A stretch of 15,442 bases of DNA from Chloroflexota bacterium. Its GTDB lineage: Bacteria; Chloroflexota; UBA6077. Numbering within the stretch: position 1 is the first letter of the stretch; every line of letters begins with the position of its first letter. Both the position numbers and the translations under genes were made by a program. Below are positions 7,958-14,318 of this stretch, one piece after another. A model generated the notes under the pieces. That model was not told where the DNA came from and ran no database searches. It saw nothing but the letters and a program-made list of their open reading frames with translations. Where the stretch lies: the NCBI GenBank assembly GCA_021845945.1, contig JAJZRD010000071.1, forward strand, positions 1 through 15,442. Reading direction: 5' to 3'.

Positions 7958-8941
7958 CTACGGCCGCCCCGAAGCCAGATGGATCTCGACCCTGTCCGGG
8001 GCCACGGACACAGGCTGCAGGTCGTACTGGGGAAGACCCGTCAGCCGGTTCATCAGGGGCAGGGCGTTGGAGTACCGGACGGTCAGGTGCAGTTTGCCCT
8101 TCTCGAAGGCTCGGGTCGTGACGTCCACTACTCCAGGCAGCCGGCGGACCGTCCGCTGGAAATCGACGAGGGCCGCGAGGCTGTCGAATGGCGATGCCGT
8201 CAGCTCCATGGCGGTCGCGAGGTCGGGCAGTCTGTCCGGCACAGGCTGCTCCGCTGCAGCCGAGCCATTCCGCTCCGGCTTGGCAGCGATCGCGGCCCCC
8301 CCGGCCTCAGCTTCTCTCTTGATGGCTGGGGTTGCCCCAAACTCCGTCCCCATCCGACCGACGGTTTCCTCGCTGTCCAGATCCTCGGCCATCGATAGGA
8401 TCGATGCTCGGACCTCAGTGAGCGTCTCCAGGGCCTTCCGGTCGGCATCCTGGCGGCGCCGTTGGGCCTCCTCCCCTGCCTTTTCAAGCAACAGCACGGA
8501 CTCTCTCTGGAGTTCCAGCGCTCGCCGCGCCGTCTCCTCGTAGTCATCGGCGCTCTGGGCCTTGGCGGTCCGTATGTGCGAATCGGCAGCTTCCTCCGCG
8601 CTGGCCAGCAGCTGGGCCGCCATCTTGAGTGCCTGCTTGGCCAATGCGTGATCGGCCGCTCCAGGCTGCTCGAAACGGACCAGCCTCTCGTTGGCCTCCC
8701 GGAGGGCGGCCCGGAGCTCGTCGTTGCTCTTCTGCAGCTCCTCGTTCTTCCGCCCCAGCTCCTTGACGCTGGAGACGATGTCCCGTAGGAGCTGCTCGAC
8801 GCCGGCGTTGTCGAGGCTGCGCCGATCGAAGTTGAACCGGATAAGGCTGGGCTCTGGGGCGTCCACTTCTACCTGCATTCGGGTTCGAACTGTGTGGTTG
8901 GAGGGTTGGGATCTCGGCAGAGGAGTGAGGAGCGATCCCAT
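7958..8941 (-). CDS. DivIVA-like coiled-coil protein with shared C-terminal module (327 aa)
   Basis: This is the first gene of the minus-strand unit. After a short N-terminus, residues ~45-92 (VEQLLRDIVSSVKELGRKNE onward) and ~98-185 are heptad-like and rich in Ala/Glu/Arg, typical of long coiled coils such as DivIVA-like or filament-forming proteins. An Ala/Glu/Pro linker leads to a compact module at ~250-323 (PFDSLAALVDFQRTVRRLPG…LPLMNRLTGLPQYDL). That module is clearly homologous to residues 196-268 of the receiver protein encoded next. Its alternating strand/helix pattern suggests a small alpha/beta domain, but I do not recognise the family. The ATG at 8941 lies ~26 nt from the predicted transcription start and has no strong Shine-Dalgarno; Met22 (MQVEVDAPEP) is an alternative start. 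A scaffold or localisation role in the glycosyltransferase complex is possible, by context only. Confidence 0.75.
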   Translation of the reverse strand: MGSLLTPLPRSQPSNHTVRTRMQVEVDAPEPSLIRFNFDRRSLDNAGVEQLLRDIVSSVKELGRKNEELQKSNDELRAALREANERLVRFEQPGAADHALAKQALKMAAQLLASAEEAADSHIRTAKAQSADDYEETARRALELQRESVLLLEKAGEEAQRRRQDADRKALETLTEVRASILSMAEDLDSEETVGRMGTEFGATPAIKREAEAGGAAIAAKPERNGSAAAEQPVPDRLPDLATAMELTASPFDSLAALVDFQRTVRRLPGVVDVTTRAFEKGKLHLTVRYSNALPLMNRLTGLPQYDLQPVSVAPDRVEIHLASGRP

Positions 8942-8973
8942 ATGCTCGACAAGGTTCCCATGAACAACAGCTT

Positions 8974-9002
8974 AGTATCGCCGGAATCCAGTTGAGATTC
9001 AA
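8974..9002 (-). promoter_or_regulatory. Sigma70-like promoter for the minus-strand polysaccharide operon
   Basis: On the minus strand TTGAAT (9002-8997) and GATACT (8979-8974) are separated by exactly 17 nt. Each hexamer differs from the TTGACA/TATAAT consensus at two positions. The predicted transcript would begin near 8967, about 26 nt before the ATG at 8941. This is the only convincing hexamer pair seen in the divergent intergenic region. Confidence 0.5.
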
Positions 9003-9236
9003 TGGGGAGCCGGTCTTCCCGCCACCACGGCCACATTATGCAGGCCGCGGTCGGGGGAAATAGGGACGATAGTCCTGCCCTGGCCGGCTAAAGGGCACGA
9101 TATCTTCTGCCGAAGATCACTCAAGGAGCATACCTGGACCGCCTGCTGGGCGTACGCGCAGGAACAGAGAGGATGTAGTAGACTGGGTGGCGGGGTTGAA
9201 CGCATTCCGATTGGATTCGCGAGGCAGGAGCCTCCG
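9003..9236. other. Rest of the divergent intergenic region
   Basis: No credible gene, RNA or repeat was seen here. It must carry the promoter of the plus-strand unit starting at 9237, but I found no convincing -35/-10 pair on that strand. The only clear signal is GGAG at 9227-9230, six nt before the TTG start. Confidence 0.4.
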
Positions 9237-10277
9237 TTGAGGAGCGAACGAGCGGTGAGATTCGGCTGGCGGGGACGTGTCGGGCTGTTGCCCGGGCTGA
9301 TAGTGAGCGGCGCGAGCCTCGTGCTGTTGCTCCGAAACGTGGAGTGGAACCAACTGTGGGCCGCGCTGGAAAGGGCCGAGTACTGGTGGCTTGCGCTCTC
9401 GGTGGTGGCTCTCCTGGTGGCCGTGGCTTTCAAAGTGCTGAAGTGGTGGCTCCTGGTGCTGCCGGCGGGTGGAGCATCCCCGAGAAATCTCCTGTACAGC
9501 CTGTCGGTGGGCTATCTGGTCAACACTGTGCTCCCTGGGAGGTTGGGGGAGCTGGCCCGCGCCTATCTGCTGGCGAGACTGGAACGGGTGAGCCTCGCCA
9601 CGGCGCTTTCCACCGTAGCCGTGGATCGGGTCCTGGACGTAGTAGTGCTCGCCTTCATGCTGGCGGCAGCTCTGCCCATGGCGGCCTTGCCGGAGTGGGT
9701 GGTCCGGTCCGGACTGGTCGTGGGCGGAGGTGGGGTTGGTTTGCTGGCGGCCTGCCTGTTGCTGGCGCACCCGGCGGGACGCGAGGCGCTTCTCCGGGGT
9801 CTCAAGGCCAGCCCGCGTTTCCCGGGCAGGGTGGCGATCGAGAGGTGGGTCGGGGAACTCTGCCTGGGAGTGGAGGGGCTTCGAGGGGTGGGGGCGCTGA
9901 TTCGAGTTAGCGCGGCGAGCCTCGCGATCTGGCTATCGACCGTCCTTGTGTTCTACTTCGGCCAACAGGCTTTCCACCTTTCCCCCTCCATCTGGCCTGC
10001 CGTCCTGGTGACGGCGACCACCAGCATGGGGATGGTGGTGCCCTCTTCGCCGGGGTACGTGGGGGTGTTCCACTATTTGGTGGTGTTGTCGCTGACCGCC
10101 TTCGGCGTGGAGAGAGAGGCGGCGTTGGGCTACGCCGTGGTGATCCACCTGGTCGAGACCCTGTCACTGGGGGTGATGGGTGTCTTCTCCCTCTGGCGGT
10201 GCGGCCTCAGCTTGATGGGATGGAGAGAGGGAGCGCCCGATCCTGAACCGGCTGTTCCCTCTGGAACCGAGCGTTGA
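9237..10277 (+). CDS. UPF0104 / LPG-synthase-TM (flippase-like) integral membrane protein (346 aa)
   Basis: This is a hydrophobic protein with about eight membrane helices. It carries the three signature stretches of the lysylphosphatidylglycerol synthase TM family (UPF0104, including AglD and MprF flippase-like domains): NTVLPGRLGELARAY (96-110), ATALSTVAVDRVLD (121-134) and PSSPGYVGVFHYLVV (269-283). There is no soluble aminoacyl-transferase domain, so it matches the stand-alone membrane form often found near polysaccharide or glycolipid genes. A flippase or lipid-linked sugar role is an inference from the family. The start is TTG at 9237, with GGAG 6 nt upstream; GTG at 9255 is in frame and also has a GAGGAG at a usable distance, so the N-terminus is uncertain by six residues. 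It is transcribed divergently from the glycosyltransferase operon, which suggests a shared pathway. Confidence 0.88.
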   Translation: MRSERAVRFGWRGRVGLLPGLIVSGASLVLLLRNVEWNQLWAALERAEYWWLALSVVALLVAVAFKVLKWWLLVLPAGGASPRNLLYSLSVGYLVNTVLPGRLGELARAYLLARLERVSLATALSTVAVDRVLDVVVLAFMLAAALPMAALPEWVVRSGLVVGGGGVGLLAACLLLAHPAGREALLRGLKASPRFPGRVAIERWVGELCLGVEGLRGVGALIRVSAASLAIWLSTVLVFYFGQQAFHLSPSIWPAVLVTATTSMGMVVPSSPGYVGVFHYLVVLSLTAFGVEREAALGYAVVIHLVETLSLGVMGVFSLWRCGLSLMGWREGAPDPEPAVPSGTER

Positions 10278-10337
10278 CGCTGGCCAGGCCCTGCCTTATG
10301 CTACCGCTGCATTCCCCCTCGCTAGTCTGAAAATGGC

Positions 10338-10412
10338 GTAGGGCGGGGTCTTGTACCCCGCCGCCTGGTGCCAGACATGCGGCCGGCGGCGGGGGATAAA
10401 CCCCCGCCCTAC
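10338..10412. repeat. 75-bp GC-rich palindromic intergenic repeat
   Basis: Perfect 11-bp terminal inverted repeats GTAGGGCGGGG (10338-10348) and CCCCGCCCTAC (10402-10412) bound two internal complementary stretches, CCCCGCCGCC and GGCGGCGGGG. The whole can fold as a long hairpin or a cruciform. It fills much of the 161-nt gap between the flippase-like gene and the TPR gene. It looks like a REP/MITE-type element. No T-run follows, so any terminator role is doubtful. The remaining bases of the gap show nothing recognisable. Confidence 0.8.
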
Positions 10413-10438
10413 AGCGGTACAACCCTCTGGAGGTTGCC

Positions 10439-11233
10439 TTGTCTCGTGCTTTCACCGGGCTCATCGCTGTGGGGCTGGCGCTCCTCTGCTTCGGTGTTTC
10501 GCCGGGGGTAATTGCCGCTCAATGGAGCGCTCCCTACACGGCGTTCCCGGAAGGACCGGCGGAGGCCTGGCAGACTGTCCTTTCTTTCCTTGCCGCGGCG
10601 GGGTTGGACGGCTGGCTGCCGGCGGTTGGGCTGGCTCTGCCAATCCTGGTCGGTTTCGCCTTCCTAATCCGGCGGCTCGCTCGGCGGCGTAAGAGCCCTT
10701 CGACGCCGGTCGACGGGGCCGAATCCGGCGAAGGCCGGGAGCCGCCTGCTGACACGGTGAAGATGACAGACGCTGTCATGCTGAGCGTTAGCGAAGCATC
10801 TCCACGTGGCCAGGAGATCCTTCGCTCCGCTCAGGATGACGCCTATCAGGATCAGCGTGTCAAAGGACTGGCTTCGGTGGGGCCGATCCCCGCCGACAGG
10901 TCGCCTGAGGGCGGGGGGGCGACTGACCCCGGGGAACCGCCTGATTCTCCCGAAGAAGACCGGCCTCAGGTGGCTGGTGCCCTGGTGGCTATGGGTCAGG
11001 AGGCCGCCCGAAAAGGCGATCGGGAGGTCGCGTATGGGCTGATCCGACAGGCGCTGGAGACGGATCCGAGGAACGTCGATGCCTGGATCTGGCTGGCGGC
11101 CACGACCGAATCGCCGCGGGAGTCGGTCATTTGCCTGAAAACGGCGCTGTTGCTGGACCCGGAGAACCCGAAGGCAAAGCGGGGACTGGCCTACTATCAG
11201 CCTCAGTTGGACGAAAGCGGTGGGGAGCAATGA
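10439..11233 (+). CDS. Membrane-anchored TPR protein (264 aa)
   Basis: The N-terminus is a signal-like hydrophobic segment (residues ~5-27, ending GVIAA). A short probably extracytoplasmic stretch and a second helix (~60-79, LPAVGLALPILVGFAFLI) follow, closed by RRLARRRK, so the C-terminal part should be cytoplasmic. After a Pro/Gly/Glu-rich linker, residues ~181-251 form about two tetratricopeptide repeats (AYGLIRQALETDPRNVDAWI; CLKTALLLDPENPKAKRGLA), a form common in Chloroflexota. TPRs mediate protein contacts; the partner is unknown. Residues 113-134 in the linker are encoded exactly by a 66-bp palindromic element. The start is TTG at 10439, supported by GGAGG five nt upstream. The stop overlaps the next start as ATGA, so the downstream coiled-coil protein is probably translationally coupled to this one. 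Confidence 0.8.
   Translation: MSRAFTGLIAVGLALLCFGVSPGVIAAQWSAPYTAFPEGPAEAWQTVLSFLAAAGLDGWLPAVGLALPILVGFAFLIRRLARRRKSPSTPVDGAESGEGREPPADTVKMTDAVMLSVSEASPRGQEILRSAQDDAYQDQRVKGLASVGPIPADRSPEGGGATDPGEPPDSPEEDRPQVAGALVAMGQEAARKGDREVAYGLIRQALETDPRNVDAWIWLAATTESPRESVICLKTALLLDPENPKAKRGLAYYQPQLDESGGEQ
10775..10840 (+). repeat. 66-bp palindromic element, copy B, in frame inside the TPR gene
   Basis: GTCATGCTGAGCG…AGCATCTC and GAGATCCTTCGC…GGATGAC form an imperfect hairpin. Read in the gene's direction it encodes 22 codons (VMLSVSEASP…ILRSAQDD, residues 113-134), in the same frame as copy A at 7488-7553. A separate perfect inverted repeat, ATGACAG/CTGTCAT (10763-10769 / 10773-10779), overlaps its left end. 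Confidence 0.9.
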
Positions 11234-12027
11234 GCACGGAAGCTGATTCCAATCTCTTTTGGCACGAGGGATCTCCCGCTCAACCGGGGGCGCAGCCTGA
11301 AGGGCCCGAGGCGGTCGGTGGCGCCGCTGCGGGACTGTCGACTGAGGTGCTGAGGATCGCCTTCCATGAGGCGATGCAGGCCCGCCTGGACGCTTTTCTC
11401 GCCGGGGAACGGGTGTACGACGAACTGGTGAGGGCGGCCGAAGCGCGATCCGGGCAGATCCTGGCCGAGGCTCAGGCAGAAGCGGATCGGATCCTCGACA
11501 ACGCCCGGACCGAGGCGGAGCAGACCCTGGTCGAGGCCGTGCGGCAGACCAAGAGTCTCCAGGATGAGGCCGTTCGTCAGGCGTGGGAAACCAACCTCGC
11601 CCTGGCCGATCTTCGATCCCAGCGTTCCACACGGATCCACGCCCTATGGACCCGACTGACGGGCAGGTCCGAGGAGGCAGAGCCGCCCCCAGCCGAGCCG
11701 GGATCGGTCCTCGTCGGGCATCCCGGCTTCGCTCGACCGGTTCGGTCCGGCGAGATCGCGATCTCGCCAGTCGCCACCTCGATCCCCTCGGCGGGGTCCG
11801 CCGATCTCGCTCCAGATGCTGCGCCGGACTCCGACCGAGTCGAGCAGGCGGCGGACTCCCCGTGCGAGCGACAACTGCCGGCGGGGGATCCGGAGGTCGG
11901 GCTTGCCCCTTCGCGGCCGTCCTCGGAGATGCTATCGGGCGAGACGAAGACCACGGACAACCGCTATTCAACCGAGGCCGGGGCGTCCGGGAAGGGATCC
12001 TGGACGGTGCCCGACTGGCTGAAGTAG
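11230..12027 (+). CDS. DivIVA-like coiled-coil protein with disordered tail (265 aa)
   Basis: Residues ~36-145 are a long Ala/Glu/Arg-rich helical region with heptad character (EARSGQILAEAQAEADRILD, NARTEAEQTLVEAVRQTKSL), like DivIVA-family or ATP-synthase-b-like coiled coils. The C-terminal ~115 residues are rich in Pro, Ser, Ala and Asp and look disordered, ending in SWTVPDWLK. No membrane segment is seen. The chosen ATG at 11230 overlaps the stop of the TPR gene (ATGA) and has GGGGAG just upstream; the frame is open further upstream, but that part lies inside the TPR gene and lacks such support. A structural or positioning role alongside the membrane-anchored TPR protein is a guess from context. 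It does not carry the C-terminal module shared by the two minus-strand proteins. Confidence 0.75.
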   Translation: MSTEADSNLFWHEGSPAQPGAQPEGPEAVGGAAAGLSTEVLRIAFHEAMQARLDAFLAGERVYDELVRAAEARSGQILAEAQAEADRILDNARTEAEQTLVEAVRQTKSLQDEAVRQAWETNLALADLRSQRSTRIHALWTRLTGRSEEAEPPPAEPGSVLVGHPGFARPVRSGEIAISPVATSIPSAGSADLAPDAAPDSDRVEQAADSPCERQLPAGDPEVGLAPSRPSSEMLSGETKTTDNRYSTEAGASGKGSWTVPDWLK

Positions 12028-12050
12028 GCGTCTCGCGTGTACCCTGGCGC

Positions 12051-12200
12051 GGCTCCTGGCAGGCGGCGGAGAACTCCGGGAGCGCCGACTACAGCTTCGA
12101 CTTCCGGCTGCGGGTGCTCTGGACCGACGATCCCGGCACTTTCGACGCCCCCACCACCGTCTCCGTCTCACAACAGCCTCTGTTGACCTCTCCTCGGTGA
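12051..12200 (+). pseudogene. Probable 3' remnant of a lost gene (49 codons)
   Basis: This frame (different from the preceding gene) reads GSWQAAENSG…YSFDFRLRVLWTDDPGTF…TTVSVS and ends at TGA 12198-12200. Nearly every codon up to about 12150 ends in G or C, as in real genes here, and the peptide looks like a beta-rich extracellular or repeat domain. It has no start codon of its own; upstream the same frame continues only as a shadow of the coiled-coil gene. A deletion or frameshift has probably left just the 3' end of a gene. The alternative is a programmed or erroneous frameshift extending the 265-aa protein. I do not recognise a family. Confidence 0.4.
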
Positions 12201-12216
12201 GACCGGCTCAGATTGC

Positions 12217-12345
12217 CCTGTAATGTAGGGCCTTTTCATTGTCACCCTGAGCGGAGCGAAGGGTCTCCTCTCGCCGCCCCGGGAGATGCTTCGCTTCGCT
12301 CAGCATGACAGTCCGGCCAACCTCGAAAAGGCCCTACCTGTAATG
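12217..12345. mobile_element. MITE-like element with 12-bp inverted ends and 9-bp target duplication
   Basis: TAGGGCCTTTTC (12226-12237) and its perfect reverse complement GAAAAGGCCCTA (12325-12336) bound a 111-bp element. The element is flanked on both sides by the direct repeat CCTGTAATG (12217-12225 and 12337-12345). Perfect terminal inverted repeats plus an exact 9-bp duplication are the hallmark of transposition. The element is too short to encode a transposase, so it would have been moved in trans. It contains copy C of the palindromic element and sits just upstream of the korAB promoter region. Confidence 0.8.
12241..12309. repeat. 69-bp palindromic element, copy C, intergenic
   Basis: GTCACCCTGAGCG…AAGGGTCTC and GAGATGCTTCGC…CAGCATGAC form an imperfect hairpin related to the 66-bp copies at 7488-7553 and 10775-10840. 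It is nested within the MITE-like element, so the inner palindrome and the outer terminal repeats may be separate units or one composite. Confidence 0.8.
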
Positions 12346-12376
12346 GTGGCGCAACACGTTTTGTCGCTAAATGTAG

Positions 12377-12382
12377 TACAAT
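12377..12382 (+). promoter_or_regulatory. Possible -10 box for korAB
   Basis: TACAAT lies in a locally AT-rich stretch in an otherwise GC-rich gap. No good -35 hexamer is found at 16-18 nt upstream (ACACGT at best), so this is tentative. If used, transcription would start near 12389 and leave a ~180-nt leader before korA. Confidence 0.3.
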
Positions 12383-12391
12383 GCGTCTTAA

Positions 12392-12569
12392 GTGGCCGGA
12401 CCCAGTGGCCACGGTCTTCGAGGTTCGATCGGACCTACTCCCGGCCCGTGGGGCCGGAGGGCTGCTAGACCGCGGCTCGATGGGCAGCAGTGCAGGGTGT
12501 TCGGACCGGGAATGGCGGAGGGTTTGCCCTGCCTGAGGGGCCCGTCCGGGCAAAAGGGGTGATACCGCT
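12392..12569 (+). other. Putatively structured 5' leader of korA
   Basis: The stretch contains a perfect 7-bp hairpin, CCGGCCC (12441-12447) with GGGCCGG (12451-12457). It also contains a nested stem-loop at 12503-12547: outer GGACCGGG with CCCGTCC (one bulge), inner GGC/AGGG with CCCT/GCC around a TTTG loop. The stem-loop ends eight nt before the ribosome binding site AAAGGGGTGAT (12553-12563), which lies six nt before the ATG. Base composition alone favours GC hairpins here, so the case is suggestive rather than proven. No known riboswitch class is recognised. Confidence 0.35.
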
Positions 12570-14318
12570 ATGGCGAGTGGAGATTTGGTGGTTAGGATTG
12601 CCGGCGAGTCCGGTGAAGGGGTCATAAGCACCGGGGAACTGGTGGCGCAGGCTGCGGCGCGCGCGGGCTACGAGCTGCTGACTTTCAAGACCTACCCGGC
12701 CGAGATCAAGGGTGGGCACACCCTGATCCAGCTTCGGCTGAGCGACCGTCGCCTCTACACCCAGGGGGATCAGCTGGATGTCCTGCTGGCCTTCAACCAG
12801 GAGGCCTACGACAAGAACGTTGCCGACCTGAAGCCGGGTGGCCTGCTCATCTACGACTCGGCCGAGTTCACGCCGCCCGAGAGCGGCGACCGGCAGCAGT
12901 ACGCCGTGCCCCTCACGGAGATCGCCAGGAGCCAGCTCAAGTTCGAGCTGGGCAAGAACGTGGTGGCCGTGGGGGTGGTGGCGGCCCTGTTCGATCTTCC
13001 CAAGGAGCAGTTGGTTCGGCTCCTTCAGGAGAAGTTCGGCCGGAAGGGCGAGGATGTAGTGGCCAAGAACGTGGCCGCCCTGGAGGCCGGGATCCGGTAC
13101 GTTCAGGATCAGATGGGCGGGAAGCCGCTCTTTGCCGTTGGCGCCGCGGAGCATCGGGGCGAGATGGTCGTCGTCTCGGGCAACCAGGCCCTGGCCATGG
13201 GCGCCATCGCGGCGGGCTGCCGCAACTACTTCGGGTATCCCATCACCCCGGCCACCGACATCATGGAGTTCCTGGCGGCCCACCTGTCCAAGGTGGGTGG
13301 ATCGGTGGTCCAGGCGGAGGACGAGATCGCGGCGGCCGGCATGGTGCTGGGAGCCTCCTACGGAGGGGTCCGAGCCATGACGGCCACCTCGGGCCCGGGG
13401 CTCAGCCTGATGGTGGAGATGCTGGGGCTGGGGGCCATGGCCGAATTGCCGGCCGTGGTCGTGGACGTCCAACGGGCGGGTCCCTCTACCGGCATGCCGA
13501 CCAAGCACGAGCAGGGGGATCTGAAGCTGGCCGTGTCGGGCGGGCACGGTGAGGTTCCCCGGATAGTCCTGGCTCCTACCTCGGTGGAAGACTGCTTCTG
13601 GCAGGCCATCAACGCCTTCAACCTGGCCGAGCAGTACCAGATGCCGGTGATCCTGCTCTCCGATACGGTGCTCGCCACCCGGACCGAGAAGATACCGCGG
13701 CCAGACCTCTCGAAGGTGGAGCTGAAGGGACGGCTGCTCTACCAGGCCGATGGGAGCGGCAACGGCCACGAGGGAGGCCGCTTCAAGAGGTACAGCTTCA
13801 CTGCCACCGGGGTCTCGCCCATGAGTGTGCCGGGTCAGGCCGGCGGCCAGTACGTAGCCACCGGTCTGGAGCACGGCGAGCTGGGCCGCCCTCGCTACGA
13901 TCCAGATACCCACAGCCGCATGACCGAAAAGCGGTTCAGAAAGCTGGCGGCTGCGGCGGCGGATGCGCCGCCCGCGGACCTCTACGGTGACCCCTCGGCC
14001 GAGATCGGCATCGTCACCTGGGGCTCCACGATGGGGGCCGTGGTGGAGGCCGTGGATCTGGCCAGGGAGAAGGGCATCGCCGTGGAGGCGCTGGCGCCCA
14101 GGATGTTGTGGCCGATCCCCGACCGCCAGGTGGGGGAGTTCGTCAGGAGCAAGAAGGTACTGATTGTGCCTGAAGTCAACTACAGCGGGCAGTTCGCCGA
14201 TCTGCTGGCGGCCCGCTACAAGCGCGACGTCGTGAAGCTGAGCAGCTACGGCGGGACTCCCATCAAGGTCGCGCGGATCGTGAAGGCGATCGAGGAGGTG
14301 GGGCAGCATGTTGGATAG
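12570..14318 (+). CDS. korA: 2-oxoacid (2-oxoglutarate):ferredoxin oxidoreductase, fused gamma-alpha subunit (582 aa)
   Basis: With the beta subunit it catalyses CoA- and thiamine-diphosphate-dependent oxidative decarboxylation of a 2-oxoacid to acyl-CoA and CO2, reducing ferredoxin. The reaction is reversible in some reductive carbon-fixing pathways. Residues ~1-190 are the gamma domain (AGESGEG at 11-17, FKTYPAEIKGG at 39-49). Residues ~195-410 are the pyrimidine-binding alpha domain, with YPITP (223-227), QAEDE (248-252) and GPSTGMPTKHEQGDL (304-318). The C-terminal region (~475-580) is the usual alpha-subunit swivel domain. The gamma-alpha fusion and length are typical of two-subunit KorAB enzymes. 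Specificity for 2-oxoglutarate rather than pyruvate or other oxoacids is inferred from overall resemblance and not proven. The start is supported by an extended Shine-Dalgarno, AAAGGGGTGAT. It overlaps korB by 11 nt. Confidence 0.93.
   Translation: MASGDLVVRIAGESGEGVISTGELVAQAAARAGYELLTFKTYPAEIKGGHTLIQLRLSDRRLYTQGDQLDVLLAFNQEAYDKNVADLKPGGLLIYDSAEFTPPESGDRQQYAVPLTEIARSQLKFELGKNVVAVGVVAALFDLPKEQLVRLLQEKFGRKGEDVVAKNVAALEAGIRYVQDQMGGKPLFAVGAAEHRGEMVVVSGNQALAMGAIAAGCRNYFGYPITPATDIMEFLAAHLSKVGGSVVQAEDEIAAAGMVLGASYGGVRAMTATSGPGLSLMVEMLGLGAMAELPAVVVDVQRAGPSTGMPTKHEQGDLKLAVSGGHGEVPRIVLAPTSVEDCFWQAINAFNLAEQYQMPVILLSDTVLATRTEKIPRPDLSKVELKGRLLYQADGSGNGHEGGRFKRYSFTATGVSPMSVPGQAGGQYVATGLEHGELGRPRYDPDTHSRMTEKRFRKLAAAAADAPPADLYGDPSAEIGIVTWGSTMGAVVEAVDLAREKGIAVEALAPRMLWPIPDRQVGEFVRSKKVLIVPEVNYSGQFADLLAARYKRDVVKLSSYGGTPIKVARIVKAIEEVGQHVG

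Noticed and set aside
11131..11229. Upstream extension of the coiled-coil gene to 11131.
   Set aside because: It lies inside the TPR coding region in another frame. The ATGA overlap and GGGGAG favour the start at 11230.
10664..11971. 435-codon minus-strand frame opposite the TPR and coiled-coil genes.
   Set aside because: It has Arg/Pro-rich shadow composition, and the plus-strand genes have Shine-Dalgarno sites, TPR motifs and an ATGA overlap.
12555..12569. GGGTGATACCGC before korA resembles the T-box core (AGGGUGGNACCGCG).
   Set aside because: The key UGGN bulge is UGAU here and could not pair with the tRNA NCCA end. No stem I or specifier loop is evident, and the stretch is better explained as an extended Shine-Dalgarno (AAAGGGGTGAT) at the right spacing.
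12242..12631. 129-codon minus-strand frame reading through the MITE (CHAERSEASP…).
   Set aside because: This is the translation of a repeat element and a leader and has no gene-like features of its own.
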